A stretch of 64,000 nucleotides of DNA from Candidatus Bathyarchaeota archaeon (GTDB lineage Archaea; Thermoproteota; Bathyarchaeia; Bathyarchaeales; Bathycorpusculaceae), in contig JAOZIA010000022.1 in the NCBI GenBank assembly GCA_026014585.1, positions 310,001-374,000 on the forward strand, in the 5' to 3' direction. Made by a program: the position numbers and the translations under genes. The notes under the pieces are model-generated. The model was not told the DNA's origin, did not search any database, and saw nothing but the letters and a program-made list of their open reading frames with translations. Shown here in pieces: positions 8,249 through 16,829 of this stretch (position 1 is the first letter of the stretch; each line of letters opens with the position of its first letter).

Positions 8249-8652
8249 ACTGACACAATCATGGATTTGAGGATTTTAACGCCTCTACGGATGGCTAATT
8301 CATCACTAAGATGCCTGATTTCTGAACCTTTACCCTTTACAGCGATAGCTTCTAGGCAGTCATGTTCGCCAAGGTGAATGTGTAATGTGGATGATATGAG
8401 GTCCGTGTGGTGATGTTGAGAGTCAGTGAGTTCGCTTTCTAAGCCTCTGGTGTCATGGTCATAAATCATTAAGATAACGCCTGTTTGGGTACTGTTTTCT
8501 TCTTTGAGCCATTTACGTTCAGAAACATAAAGTCGGACGGCGTCTTGGATTGCTTTGCTGCGGCTTTCGTACCCCATTTTGCTGGTTATTTCATCGAACT
8601 CCTTGAGAAGGTCTGGCGGAAAGGTTACACCTACACGAACAATTTTTGACAT
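8245..8652 (-). CDS. nikR: NikR-type nickel-responsive regulator
   Basis: A 135-aa protein with an N-terminal RHH DNA-binding domain (SKIVRVGVTFPPDLLKEFDEI...SRSKAIQDAVRLYV) and a C-terminal ACT-like metal domain. The four nickel ligands of NikR are conserved in spacing: His in QHHH, then HIH 11 residues later, then Cys six residues after the second His (HLGEHDC). NikR tetramers bind Ni(II) and repress nickel-uptake genes. No nickel transporter lies next to it. The ATG at 8652 is preceded by GGTGA and is preferred over the TTG at 8658. A second homolog is at 55911-56306. Confidence 0.88.
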   Translation of the reverse strand: MSKIVRVGVTFPPDLLKEFDEITSKMGYESRSKAIQDAVRLYVSERKWLKEENSTQTGVILMIYDHDTRGLESELTDSQHHHTDLISSTLHIHLGEHDCLEAIAVKGKGSEIRHLSDELAIRRGVKILKSMIVSV

Positions 8653-8711
8653 CGTCAATCACCATTATGTTAGCGCTTTAAGCCTAAAAGCTTTTACACA
8701 AAAAACCATAC

Positions 8712-9131
8712 TCAGAGACTGTTTTTGCCTTTCAGGAAATCATGAAGCATTAAGTCATGCTCAAACGCCAAGGGAGATGGCAACGCGTCAAGGCTGAAAA
8801 GCTTGATTTCTTGGATTTCGCTTTCCTGCCGTGCTAACTTGCCCCCAACTACTCTGACTTCAAAGCATGTGGGATAATATTCGTAGTCTATGTCATCTTT
8901 GATGCCTTTCTCTTTGTATTCACCGACTTTGCGGACAATTTCTACGTTGAGGCTGGTTTCTTCTTTGACTTCACGGATGACTGTTTGCTCCACGGTTTCG
9001 CCGGGGTCAACTCTGCCTCCAGGAAGTGCCCAGTAGCCAACAAAGGGGCGCGTGTTGCGTTTAATGAGTAAGATTTGGTTGTTGGAGTAGGGAATGATGG
9101 CGGTTGTGGTTATTCCAGTATAATGCTTCAT
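8712..9131 (-). CDS. NUDIX hydrolase
   Basis: A 139-aa protein with a complete Nudix box (GGRVDPGETVEQTVIREVKEET; GX5EX7REUXEEXGU pattern, with Ser after the last Glu-Thr in place of the usual Gly). The fold coordinates Mg2+ and cleaves nucleoside-diphosphate-X bonds. The N-terminal TTTAIIPYSNNQILLIKR resembles 8-oxo-dGTP/ADP-ribose pyrophosphatase-type members, but substrate cannot be assigned. It is a single gene, read towards the NikR gene. Confidence 0.88.
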   Translation of the reverse strand: MKHYTGITTTAIIPYSNNQILLIKRNTRPFVGYWALPGGRVDPGETVEQTVIREVKEETSLNVEIVRKVGEYKEKGIKDDIDYEYYPTCFEVRVVGGKLARQESEIQEIKLFSLDALPSPLAFEHDLMLHDFLKGKNSL

Positions 9132-9257
9132 CTTCTTTGCCTAAGTGGTTTAGTTCATTCTCCAATTTATAATAATAGCCACAACAAAAATGGTAATGCC
9201 CTCAAAAACAGTGTTAAGACTAAAAATTAATGTTTTCCAAACCATTATTAGCTACTA

Positions 9258-10856
9258 TCAGGCGAGCTTTGCCTTAAAAAATTCATATCCTTTCTCAGAT
9301 ATCCAACCCGCATCCAGCAAACTATGTAATCCCCCAAGCATAACTGTACGATTATCAGGTACCGCCAAAAGATTTCCCTTCACCAATAAAGCCTCAAACC
9401 CCGCTACCTCAACCGCTATCGCCGCCTTAAGAAAACCATCATCTCTTAAACGTGGCGACAGCAAATCCCTGATTTTTGCCATACCCAATGCGCCTTTGAG
9501 TTTAGCAGAAAAATCCACACTACCAACTTTTGAAGGCGAAAAAACAGCTATCCGCTTTGACTTCTCACTCTGGTAGGTTGTTATGTAAAAGGGTAAGTAA
9601 TACAGTGTATCTGTCCAGTCCTCACCGCTTAAGCTAAAGTCAGCAAGTTTTGCAACTTCTTCGTCAACCTGCTTTGCAATTTCACCCAGCTCAAAAATCA
9701 TCGCTTTACTTGCATCATCAAGTGAACCTTTCTTAGCCTCAAAATGACCAAACTTGCTTTCACAAGCGCCTTGCAACTCGCGTACTGGTTTACGAATTAG
9801 GCTAATTTGATCTTCCACTTGAGTTTTTAGCTGAGTTATTTGTTGCGTTTTTTCTTCTTGAGTTGACTTTATTGTACGGTCAACTAACCAGAGTTTGCCA
9901 TCAGTTTCTTCTAGCTGATGTTTGGCTGTTTTGATTTTGTCTTTCCATTGTCGTTCAGATTTAAGATTCTTACGTTCAGCTTTGCTTCGGGCTGACTCAA
10001 ACCGTTTTATCTTTGCTTGCACGGTTAATTGTGCTTTTTTGAGTTTCGCCTTCTGCTTTTTTAGCTCATCCATCTTTTTCTTAAAACTATTTAACATAAT
10101 ATCTTCTTGTTTTTTGTGCTGTTTTTGGATGGTTTTGATTTTAGGCTTAGATAACTCTTCTAATGCTCGAATTTTAGCGTTACATTCATCCTTAATTGCG
10201 CCTGCTCCAAAATCCAATTCTTCCATAAACCCGCTTGTTAACTCATTAATTTTTTTAATGCACTCCTGGGTTTTGGATGCCTGCTCATAAAGAAATTTTT
10301 GCAGGTCAGTTATTTGCTTTATTGTTTGTGTTAGTGTAGCCTCTTTTTTGGGCAACAGTGTGAGGTGGGGTTCTTGGCGGAGTTCTTTTGCTTCTTTCAC
10401 ATATTGAGTAAACTCTTCAAGAAAAGTTTGATTTGCTATCAGACCATGGAAGCTGAATTGTTTTTCGTGCCTGTTTGTTCTGAAAAAATCTGCGTGCTCA
10501 AAAAGAAAAGCAATGTAAGTGTCAAGTAGGCTTTGGCGGGCTTGCAGTTTCTTCTCAAAAATTGTTACGTTAAAATCTTCAACAGTCACTTGGAAAGCCT
10601 TACTAGATAATCCATCTAAAACAAAACCAACCTTGTCAGTGACAAAAACCCTCAATGGGTACCCTACTTTGCAGATAGAAACATACTGTTCCGCGGGTTT
10701 GCCGATTAATCCTGCACCTGTTTCTCTCTCCATTTCGGAGAGTACATAAATCGTTGCTAATTCTTCCCCAAAACTGAAGGTTGCCCCGTTTTCCTTTTGA
10801 ATGGAACTGAACGGTAAAACAAACTGTTTGCCCGAAGTTGCTGTCATAACCCTCAT
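9258..10856 (-). CDS. Long coiled-coil protein of unknown function
   Basis: A 532-aa protein. Residues about 1-160 are a mixed alpha/beta region without a recognised motif. Residues about 175-390 form an extended Lys/Glu-rich coiled coil (for example KKQKAKLKKAQLTVQAKIKRFES). Residues about 405-530 make a compact C-terminal region (LYYLPFYITTYQSEKSKR, then a winged-helix-like tail). No signal peptide or membrane segment is seen, so it is cytoplasmic. The LPFYITTYQ...RIAVFSPSKV region resembles the end of nucleic-acid or ATP-linked structural proteins, but no family can be named. It may be structural or DNA-associated. Monocistronic. Confidence 0.7.
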   Translation of the reverse strand: MRVMTATSGKQFVLPFSSIQKENGATFSFGEELATIYVLSEMERETGAGLIGKPAEQYVSICKVGYPLRVFVTDKVGFVLDGLSSKAFQVTVEDFNVTIFEKKLQARQSLLDTYIAFLFEHADFFRTNRHEKQFSFHGLIANQTFLEEFTQYVKEAKELRQEPHLTLLPKKEATLTQTIKQITDLQKFLYEQASKTQECIKKINELTSGFMEELDFGAGAIKDECNAKIRALEELSKPKIKTIQKQHKKQEDIMLNSFKKKMDELKKQKAKLKKAQLTVQAKIKRFESARSKAERKNLKSERQWKDKIKTAKHQLEETDGKLWLVDRTIKSTQEEKTQQITQLKTQVEDQISLIRKPVRELQGACESKFGHFEAKKGSLDDASKAMIFELGEIAKQVDEEVAKLADFSLSGEDWTDTLYYLPFYITTYQSEKSKRIAVFSPSKVGSVDFSAKLKGALGMAKIRDLLSPRLRDDGFLKAAIAVEVAGFEALLVKGNLLAVPDNRTVMLGGLHSLLDAGWISEKGYEFFKAKLA

Positions 10857-10960
10857 TGTTGAATGGGGCTGTTTGCTTTTTATATTTACCGTTTAATTTG
10901 GAGTAACCTAAAGAAATCAAGCGTTTTTTTGCTATAACAAAGAACTCTCAAGTAGTCTTG

Positions 10961-11368
10961 TTAAGGATTGCAGGTGTAACAACGTTTTGTGTGCACACAA
11001 ATGACGCCACCACATTTGGGGCATTTCCATTGTTCTTTTTCACGTTTTAGAAAAGCATCCATGCCATATGTTTTGATGTATTGTTGGTTTTCGATGATGC
11101 TGACACCATATTTTTGGCTGTAGTACTGGTCGATTTTTTTGAGGTTTTCGCAGGGGAAGTCGGCGCATTGGTAGCAGTTTTGGATTTTGTTTTTCTGCTC
11201 TGGATGTTTGCAGTTGTTTTCAAAGAAGTTACAGGTGGCTTGTTGGGTTTGGCATCCGCCGCATGGAGTTTGCTTCTTGCCGGTAAGTGTGTAACCGAAG
11301 AAGCCCACGCATGTTCGGCAGTTAATTCCGCAATGGGCGAATAGTTTAGCAGTGAAATCTTGACTCAT
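10961..11368 (-). CDS. DUF3795-family cysteine-rich protein
   Basis: A 135-aa protein starting MSQDFTAKLFAHCGINCRTCVGF. The CGINCxxC pattern, the CGGC pair, CNFFENNC, CYQCADFPCENL and a C-terminal CPKCGG...CYTC ribbon match the DUF3795 family, a putative zinc-binding group of unknown role common in archaea and clostridia. A longer frame extends to 11473, but its first 35 residues are hydrophobic and look unrelated; the ATG at 11368 begins at the conserved domain. Confidence 0.8.
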   Translation of the reverse strand: MSQDFTAKLFAHCGINCRTCVGFFGYTLTGKKQTPCGGCQTQQATCNFFENNCKHPEQKNKIQNCYQCADFPCENLKKIDQYYSQKYGVSIIENQQYIKTYGMDAFLKREKEQWKCPKCGGVICVHTKRCYTCNP

Positions 11369-11484
11369 GCTTTCGCTTCCCAAGAATTTTGGTTGAATTG
11401 CGTATGATTGAATAGCAAAGGGAGCCGCTAGAAAATATAAAATCTTGCTTAACCAAAGTTGATAACACAGCAATAAAGTCCCGA

Positions 11485-12828
11485 CTACGTGAAAAAGTCG
11501 CTTATCCGCCGCTGGAAAAGTGCGCGTTTGAGCAGTTCACTTTGTATTATCCACCGTTTAAGAGGAATCTCAAACCTGCCCGCGATAAACTGCAATGATT
11601 GGGCTAAACTGTTGAAAAGATGCGGCTTCTGACGCATGGCATTACGAACATTCTCGCGAACCTGCCAAACCCCAATAGGCATAATATAGCCAGGTCTAGC
11701 CTCGCGCAACACAATCACCGTTGCCTGCCGACGCTCCTTGAGAAGCTGTTCGCAGGCCGCCAGCCGAGCGGAATAGTAGCAGCCGCCAATCGCAGCGTAT
11801 GTTGTTCTGCCGTCGTTGCCTTCCCAGTCACTAAAAATCGCCGTATTTGTGCCATGTGGGTTCCAAACCGTGCCCGGGTACCATGCTTCCATGGATTCAT
11901 AACTCCACTGCTGAGGAATCATCAAAATTTCAAACACATTATCCAAATAAAACGATTCATACACTCGCCATTCGTTGATTTCGGGAAAGGTTTTGACTTG
12001 TTTGGCAAGATTTTTAGAGACAATATCATCCACTGCCGTGATGCTCCAGCGCGTAGGCACCAACCGACGATTCTTCTCTACCCCAAAAGCGCCGACACTG
12101 AAGGCTTTCTGAATTTTTGATACAATCACGCCGCGGTCATAGAGTTCTAAAACAGCATTGGTTGCCCGCAAATCTGTGTCCCGGTACGCTTTTTCAACGT
12201 GCTGGTCAAAGCGGCTGTTGCCTACGTGTAAGTTGCGGATGGGTGCTGAGGGTCCAAATGGCTGCACGTTATCGTCCATGAAGATGGAGCCTTGGGGTTT
12301 TTTGGTGAGGTTAAGTTCGATGTCTACGCTATTGTCTGCCAGAGCGAGTTCGCGGGTGTTGTCGAGGATTTTGCCTGCCTCGTTGAATTTGGTTACATGA
12401 ACACGCTGTTTACCCCTTATCAGTAAACTTCGGAAGCCAACGATTTCATCGATGCTTTTTCCAAACCATTGTTCGGGCAAATCAAACATGCTGGTGTTTT
12501 CATAAACTGGCGGCACAAGTGGTCCCGCATACACGTAAGGGTAGCCGATTCTGCCGATGAAAACGCTTGGGGGTGAGGCACCGTCAATGTCTTGGGTTGC
12601 CATGAGGGGGACGCTTTTGAGGAAGCTGTTGGTTTTGACCATTATTGGGCAACGGGTTTTTCCACAAAGCATCTTGGAACCTTTGCAAATTACACAGAGG
12701 CTATCTTGTCGTGCTCGGGCGGTGATTTGGTTACTTTGTGTAGGGCTTGCGCTGCTTTTTAGGAGGTCTTTGAGCCAGTTTTCGGAGGCTTTCGCATTTG
12801 GAATAGTGGTTGGGTTATGTATCGCCAA
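11485..12828 (-). CDS. nreA: Nre-family archaeal DNA repair protein with PIP box
   Basis: A 447-aa protein of the Nre family (DUF650/DUF651), linked to DNA repair in haloarchaea and binding PCNA. An N-terminal zinc-finger-like CVICKGSKMLCGKTRCP sits near residue 45. Conserved blocks include FIGRIGYPYVYAGPL, VEIELN-type strands and the WEGNDGRTTYAAIGGCYYSAR segment. The last residues, QRRISDFFT, form a canonical PCNA-interacting peptide (QxxIxxFF). The upstream start is TTG at 12828, with no ATG before the zinc site, so the exact N-terminus is uncertain. The gene stands apart from a divergent secreted-protein gene. Confidence 0.9.
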   Translation of the reverse strand: MAIHNPTTIPNAKASENWLKDLLKSSASPTQSNQITARARQDSLCVICKGSKMLCGKTRCPIMVKTNSFLKSVPLMATQDIDGASPPSVFIGRIGYPYVYAGPLVPPVYENTSMFDLPEQWFGKSIDEIVGFRSLLIRGKQRVHVTKFNEAGKILDNTRELALADNSVDIELNLTKKPQGSIFMDDNVQPFGPSAPIRNLHVGNSRFDQHVEKAYRDTDLRATNAVLELYDRGVIVSKIQKAFSVGAFGVEKNRRLVPTRWSITAVDDIVSKNLAKQVKTFPEINEWRVYESFYLDNVFEILMIPQQWSYESMEAWYPGTVWNPHGTNTAIFSDWEGNDGRTTYAAIGGCYYSARLAACEQLLKERRQATVIVLREARPGYIMPIGVWQVRENVRNAMRQKPHLFNSLAQSLQFIAGRFEIPLKRWIIQSELLKRALFQRRISDFFT

Positions 12829-13033
12829 TGTTTTGATGGCTGTATCTTGCTGATATGTTTTCTGTTAATTTTGGCGGCAAAATTTGGTGCTGTTGGCGCA
12901 TGTTTTGGCTGGGTACTGTGTAATAATAAAGCGTTTTTTGGTATATCGGATTTGGTAGCATTCCAATCACCGAAATCTTGCTTATTAAGTTACAAGAAAC
13001 CATCTTCATTAAAACGTCAAGAAGGAAGAATCT

Positions 13034-14071
13034 TTGAACAAAAAAATAATCACCGCAATCACACTTATACTGATGATATGCGCAACCGCAATAGCTTCAG
13101 TCAGTGCAACCACAACTGTAAATGTCTACATATACAATCCTTTTGATGCAGGGAGCGAAGCTCAAGGCATCAACTGCAACGGTCACTGGGTCGGAGACAT
13201 ACCCATCGACATAATCAGTGGTGGCTCAACATTTCACACAAACAGTTACTGTATGGATTTTGACCGCGACCTCAACGTAGGCACAACCTACCAAGCCACC
13301 ATAACCTCTGCAGCCGACACTGCGGAGTGGCGGGCTGTTAGTTATGTTCTTTCATGGAATAGCCCAACCAACGATAACGAAGCCGCTGTTGTAGCAGTAG
13401 CAATATGGCGGCTCCTAAACCAGACCAGAGGAACAACCTATTTCCGTGAATCATGGCTTGACCAAAGCATCGACAGCGCAGGAAACGTGCTTTCAACTTT
13501 GGCTTATGGCAAAGATGTTGTGCGTCAAGGCGACCAACTCACTTGGACTTCACCAATAACCGGTAACATGTCCGCTGTAATGGCCGAGGCAGGTGAAACA
13601 GTCACGTTCCAAGCAAACCTTGCAAGCTCAACAGGAACACCACGCGCCAACGTCAAAGTCCTACTCAGCGCAACTCTAACTGTTGGAAGCACAATCACTG
13701 AACTAAACTCAACCTATGTTACGCCTTCTGAAATGTTCACAGACACTGCAGGAAACGTGCAGGTTGACGTACAGGTTCCGCCAGATACACCAAACGGCGC
13801 ATCCATCACGGTTAAGGCTCAAACCCAAAGTATATGGTCTCAAAGATACATCGACACAACAAACCCTGCAGTTCAAGACCTAATCGGCATCGGAGATAAC
13901 TTCCAACTAACCGTCTCAACAAACCTGTGCATCTTGGGAACTATCAACGTGCTACCTGAATCTCCCATAGGAACAATCATGGCAATCAGCGCGGCAGGTG
14001 TGGGCTTTGCAGTCTGGGTAAAGTTTAAACACCCCAAAAACTGGGCAAAAACTAACTCTTCACTTTCCTAA
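13034..14071 (+). CDS. Secreted surface protein, thioester-domain-like, C-terminal anchor
   Basis: A 345-aa exported protein. It has an N-terminal signal peptide (residues 1-25, ending ...ASVSA). Residues about 30-140 resemble a Cys-Gln thioester adhesin domain: NSYCMDFDRDLNVGTTYQ, then EAAVVAVAIWRLLN, where the family usually has a Gln just before AIW. An Ig-like domain follows (about 175-270, TVTFQANL...VQVDVQVPPDTPNGASITV). The C-terminus has LPESPIGTIMAISAAGVGFAVW plus a basic tail, similar to the other surface protein at 33891-35258. The TTG start follows AAGGAAG. The exact role is unknown; cell-surface location is clear. Confidence 0.7.
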   Translation: MNKKIITAITLILMICATAIASVSATTTVNVYIYNPFDAGSEAQGINCNGHWVGDIPIDIISGGSTFHTNSYCMDFDRDLNVGTTYQATITSAADTAEWRAVSYVLSWNSPTNDNEAAVVAVAIWRLLNQTRGTTYFRESWLDQSIDSAGNVLSTLAYGKDVVRQGDQLTWTSPITGNMSAVMAEAGETVTFQANLASSTGTPRANVKVLLSATLTVGSTITELNSTYVTPSEMFTDTAGNVQVDVQVPPDTPNGASITVKAQTQSIWSQRYIDTTNPAVQDLIGIGDNFQLTVSTNLCILGTINVLPESPIGTIMAISAAGVGFAVWVKFKHPKNWAKTNSSLS

Positions 14072-14116
14072 GCACTTTCCCAATTTACTTGCTAAATTTT
14101 GCATAACTTTTTAATT

Positions 14117-14887
14117 TTAGTTGATCAGTTTTAGTTCCTTTTTTAGAATGTTCTGAAACCGTGTACTTGACACGTAATGGTCAACATAGATTTTTCCATC
14201 ATAAATGAGCGTAAACGTGGCGTAAATTGAAGGTGCATTTTGGGCTTCTTGCGGGGTTTTCAACTCGGTCACCTTAAGCTCTAAACCCTTTTCCTTAGCG
14301 ATGCATGTTAATTCCTCAATGGAGCGGGCAACCCACGGACACTGCCTTGAATAAACAATGTTTAACCCGCTGAACTGGGCTAACTGTTTGTGCCAATCCC
14401 TAAACTTGGGCAAATTACCCTTCTGCAGTTGCTTTACTAGCAGTTCAAAGCGGTCATCTTGCGCCACTACTTCAAAGCCATTCTTCAAAAACAACTCCTT
14501 ACCCGCCATGTGAGGACCATCACTGGTTACAACGGCAACGCCGAGTTTTTCCTGCCGCTCTGCATCAGCCACACAATCATTAACCAGCAACGAACCATAA
14601 CCCTTTTCTTTAACATTGTTGGGGTTCATCCAGATGCAATGGATAAACAAGTACCCCGCCGCATCTACCGCGCGCCAAGCATTTTCGCCATTGGTGTACT
14701 CGATGAAGCCGTTAGGTTTTTTCTGCCCCTCCAAAAACAAGTGCTTAACTGTGAAGCCTTCAGCGAAGCGTTCTTTTAGCCATTCAAGTTTTAGGAGGTG
14801 TCCTGCTTGTTTAGGGTTGAGAAAACAGGGGCAGCCAAGCTCACGATAGTTTTGGGGTGTGAGGGTGACGATTTTAGGTTGGTTCAT
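14117..14887 (-). CDS. GNAT acetyltransferase with C-terminal YoaP-like domain
   Basis: A protein of about 256 aa in two parts. Residues about 5-150 are a GNAT fold (GYLFIHCIWMNPNNVKEKGYGSLLVNDC holds the acetyl-CoA loop). Residues about 170-255 are a thioredoxin-like YoaP domain (LNIVYSRQCPWV...YATFTLIYDGKIYVDHYVSSTRF). The pair is a known architecture of unknown substrate. The ATG at 14887 is used; a GTG lies 9 bases upstream. Cytoplasmic, single gene. Confidence 0.85.
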   Translation of the reverse strand: MNQPKIVTLTPQNYRELGCPCFLNPKQAGHLLKLEWLKERFAEGFTVKHLFLEGQKKPNGFIEYTNGENAWRAVDAAGYLFIHCIWMNPNNVKEKGYGSLLVNDCVADAERQEKLGVAVVTSDGPHMAGKELFLKNGFEVVAQDDRFELLVKQLQKGNLPKFRDWHKQLAQFSGLNIVYSRQCPWVARSIEELTCIAKEKGLELKVTELKTPQEAQNAPSIYATFTLIYDGKIYVDHYVSSTRFQNILKKELKLIN

Positions 14888-15047
14888 TTGGTCCACAACT
14901 AAAAGATGTCGGTTTTGTTTTTTAAGCTTTAAAAAATGGTGTGCGCAAAGCAGAGTAAACTCTAGTCGCTCACCGATAAATATTGGAGGATAATAGAAAA
15001 GAGCAGAGAAATAGCCAAACTTTGAACAAAAGAGTCTTTCAGGCAGT

Positions 15048-15368
15048 TTAGATTTTCAGTATTTGATTTTTTTTAGCCTCAAACTCTTGCTCAGTTAAAA
15101 TCCCCTTATCCTTGAGGTCTGCAAGCTTCTCAAGCTGATCGATGTCAGAGTCGCTTGCTACTTTTGGTTCAACACCTGTCTTATCCATTGCAGCATTCAA
15201 CTCTTCTTCACTCATTTGGTCAGGATGTTTTCCAGTTTGCTGTTGGATTTGCTGTTTCTGTTGCATAGTCAGCATCATTAATGATGTTCGTCGCCTCATT
15301 CTGCGTCTGGTTCTTCGTCGTGCACCTCCTCTACCTAAGGGTCCAATTCCACCTGGTCTTAAAACCAT
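15048..15368 (-). CDS. SHOCT-domain small protein
   Basis: A 106-aa protein. An Arg-rich N-terminus (GRGGARRRTRRRMRRRTSL) is followed by a Gln-rich helix and the C-terminal SHOCT motif (QLEKLADLKDKGILTEQEFEAKKNQIL), a short helical domain typical of oligomerising small proteins. It has an excellent ribosome site (GGAGGTGA) 8 bases before the ATG. The basic N-terminus may contact nucleic acid or lipid headgroups; that is conjecture. Confidence 0.75.
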   Translation of the reverse strand: MVLRPGGIGPLGRGGARRRTRRRMRRRTSLMMLTMQQKQQIQQQTGKHPDQMSEEELNAAMDKTGVEPKVASDSDIDQLEKLADLKDKGILTEQEFEAKKNQILKI

Positions 15369-15519
15369 TCAAGTTCACCTCCAAAATATTGTTACTCTGG
15401 CAACATAGTAATTGAGAGAGAATATTGATTTAAGAGCTTGTGATTACGTTTTGTACATCAAAATTATCGTTTAGGCCTTTAGTAATGCGTCTCTGCGCTT
15501 CATCAAGTTATCTAATTGA

Positions 15520-15585
15520 AAACTCAGGTTTATCGCTTGCCGTTATTGCCCCTTGAGCTGCGACAAATCTGTCATCATAAGTGGT
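15520..15585 (-). ncRNA. Possible C/D-box sRNA (weak)
   Basis: On the minus strand a perfect C box (ATGATGA, 15578-15572) is followed 44 bases later by a perfect D box (CTGA, 15527-15524), normal spacing for archaeal C/D sRNAs. No convincing internal C'/D' pair, terminal stem or rRNA target was recognised, and such a pair can arise by chance in a window this size. Confidence 0.2.
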
Positions 15586-15680
15586 TAGCTATTTTTTGTG
15601 GGCTCATTTTGCTTCACATATAATATAGTAGAGTATTTGTTGTTAATGATTTCCAACAAAAATTGTTCAGTTGTTAGAAG

Positions 15681-16301
15681 TTAACTGTTTGTTTTGATTT
15701 TGAAGGTTATCATGTAGTTATATCCAAGGTCAATGATACGTGTTTTTTCAAAACCATATTGTTTTGCCACATCTTCAGTTTCTTTCGGTGACAAACGCAT
15801 ATGAAATGGCGGACCAAACGGCAGTTCTTCTTTTTTGCATTCAATAATTATCAAACGACCTGTTGATTTTAAAACGCGACGAACCTCTCTAAATAGCGGA
15901 TCCATTAAGCCCTTTGTATCGCGGGTATTTATGATGTGAAGTACTGTAGAAATGAAGCATACATCAACGCAGTTATCTTTCAAAGGTAAAGGAGCAGTTA
16001 TATCAGAAGTAATACCGAAAACGTTAGCCAACCCCTGAGAATCTGCAGTTGCAACTAAATTAGTAACAAGTTCCACCCATTTGTCTATAGCATATACGAT
16101 TCCAGAGGCCCCAACGATTTTAGCAGCATAAAGTGAATAGTCTCCATGTCCACTACCCAAATCCAAGAAGGTTTCGCCAGATTTAAGGTTGATTTCATCA
16201 AAAACAACTTCAGGATTATGCATCCAAAAACTGCTAGGACCTCTACGTCCACCGTGTCTGCATTGAGGTTGGTCTACACCTGAATCATTTATATGACTCA
16301 T
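15681..16301 (-). CDS. Class I SAM-dependent methyltransferase
   Basis: A 206-aa cytoplasmic methyltransferase: motif I FLDLGSGHGDYSLYAA (about residue 44), acidic motif II YAIDKW, and post-I/IV regions CFISTVLHIIN and GRLIIIECKKEE. It resembles small UbiE-like methyltransferases found next to tsaA-like genes. Its start overlaps the end of the TrmO-like gene by 17 bases, so the two are translationally coupled and it is third in the FmdE-TrmO-methyltransferase operon. The acceptor is unknown; by context it could be a tRNA- or metal-related ligand. Confidence 0.85.
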   Translation of the reverse strand: MSHINDSGVDQPQCRHGGRRGPSSFWMHNPEVVFDEINLKSGETFLDLGSGHGDYSLYAAKIVGASGIVYAIDKWVELVTNLVATADSQGLANVFGITSDITAPLPLKDNCVDVCFISTVLHIINTRDTKGLMDPLFREVRRVLKSTGRLIIIECKKEELPFGPPFHMRLSPKETEDVAKQYGFEKTRIIDLGYNYMITFKIKTNS

Positions 16302-16824
16302 TGTTCATCTCCTGACAAAGTTTTTGCATCCAATCAGGGGTCAGAACATCTTTTTGGGGATAGAATTCTTTTACGTAAGGTTTAATGTCAATAACGGGAC
16401 TGCCATCTATTGCATCCAGTCCTTTTACCTGCAGAACGTTTTCTTTTTTTGCACAAAGTCTAACAATAGACATAAGTAAAGGATTAGGGCGAGCTGGACT
16501 ACACGTACTAAAAATCCCCGATAAGGGCGTTTCTTTACGACCCATAGGATGCACTTTTGTTAATCTACGACTTTCCTTAGGCACTTGATGTGCCCAGTAA
16601 AGCACAACAAGATGAGAATAAGCCTCAACACCATCAAGAATATCGGCTATGTCTTTATTGATTATTATTTCTGAAATTTGATTGCATGATTTACGGAAAT
16701 CTTTTCGGATAGCGTCAATTTCTTTTTGCAGTTTTAAATCGCTGTCTTCTGGCTTCAAAAAAGGCTTTTTGACTTTGTTTTTGATTACACCTACGGGTCG
16801 TATTTGAATTTGCTCTTCTGGCAT
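16285..16824 (-). CDS. TrmO-like tRNA (t6A37) N6-methyltransferase (TsaA/YaeB family)
   Basis: A 179-aa protein of the TsaA/YaeB (UPF0066) beta-barrel family: IQIRPVGVIKN at the start, LDGVEAYSHLVVLYW, VHPMGRKETPLSGIFSTCSPARPNPL and VKGLDAIDGSPVIDIKPY. TrmO uses SAM to methylate N6-threonylcarbamoyl-adenosine 37 in tRNA. Archaeal members of the family are diverse and some sit in metal/cofactor operons, so the tRNA role is family-level only. An insertion of about 35 residues after the first strand makes it longer than minimal members. It lies 5 bases downstream of the FmdE-like gene. Confidence 0.82.
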   Translation of the reverse strand: MPEEQIQIRPVGVIKNKVKKPFLKPEDSDLKLQKEIDAIRKDFRKSCNQISEIIINKDIADILDGVEAYSHLVVLYWAHQVPKESRRLTKVHPMGRKETPLSGIFSTCSPARPNPLLMSIVRLCAKKENVLQVKGLDAIDGSPVIDIKPYVKEFYPQKDVLTPDWMQKLCQEMNNESYK

Positions 16825-16829
16825 GTCAA

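Noticed and set aside
11620-12120. 166-aa plus-strand frame
   Set aside because: Antisense to the Nre repair gene; no motif of its own.
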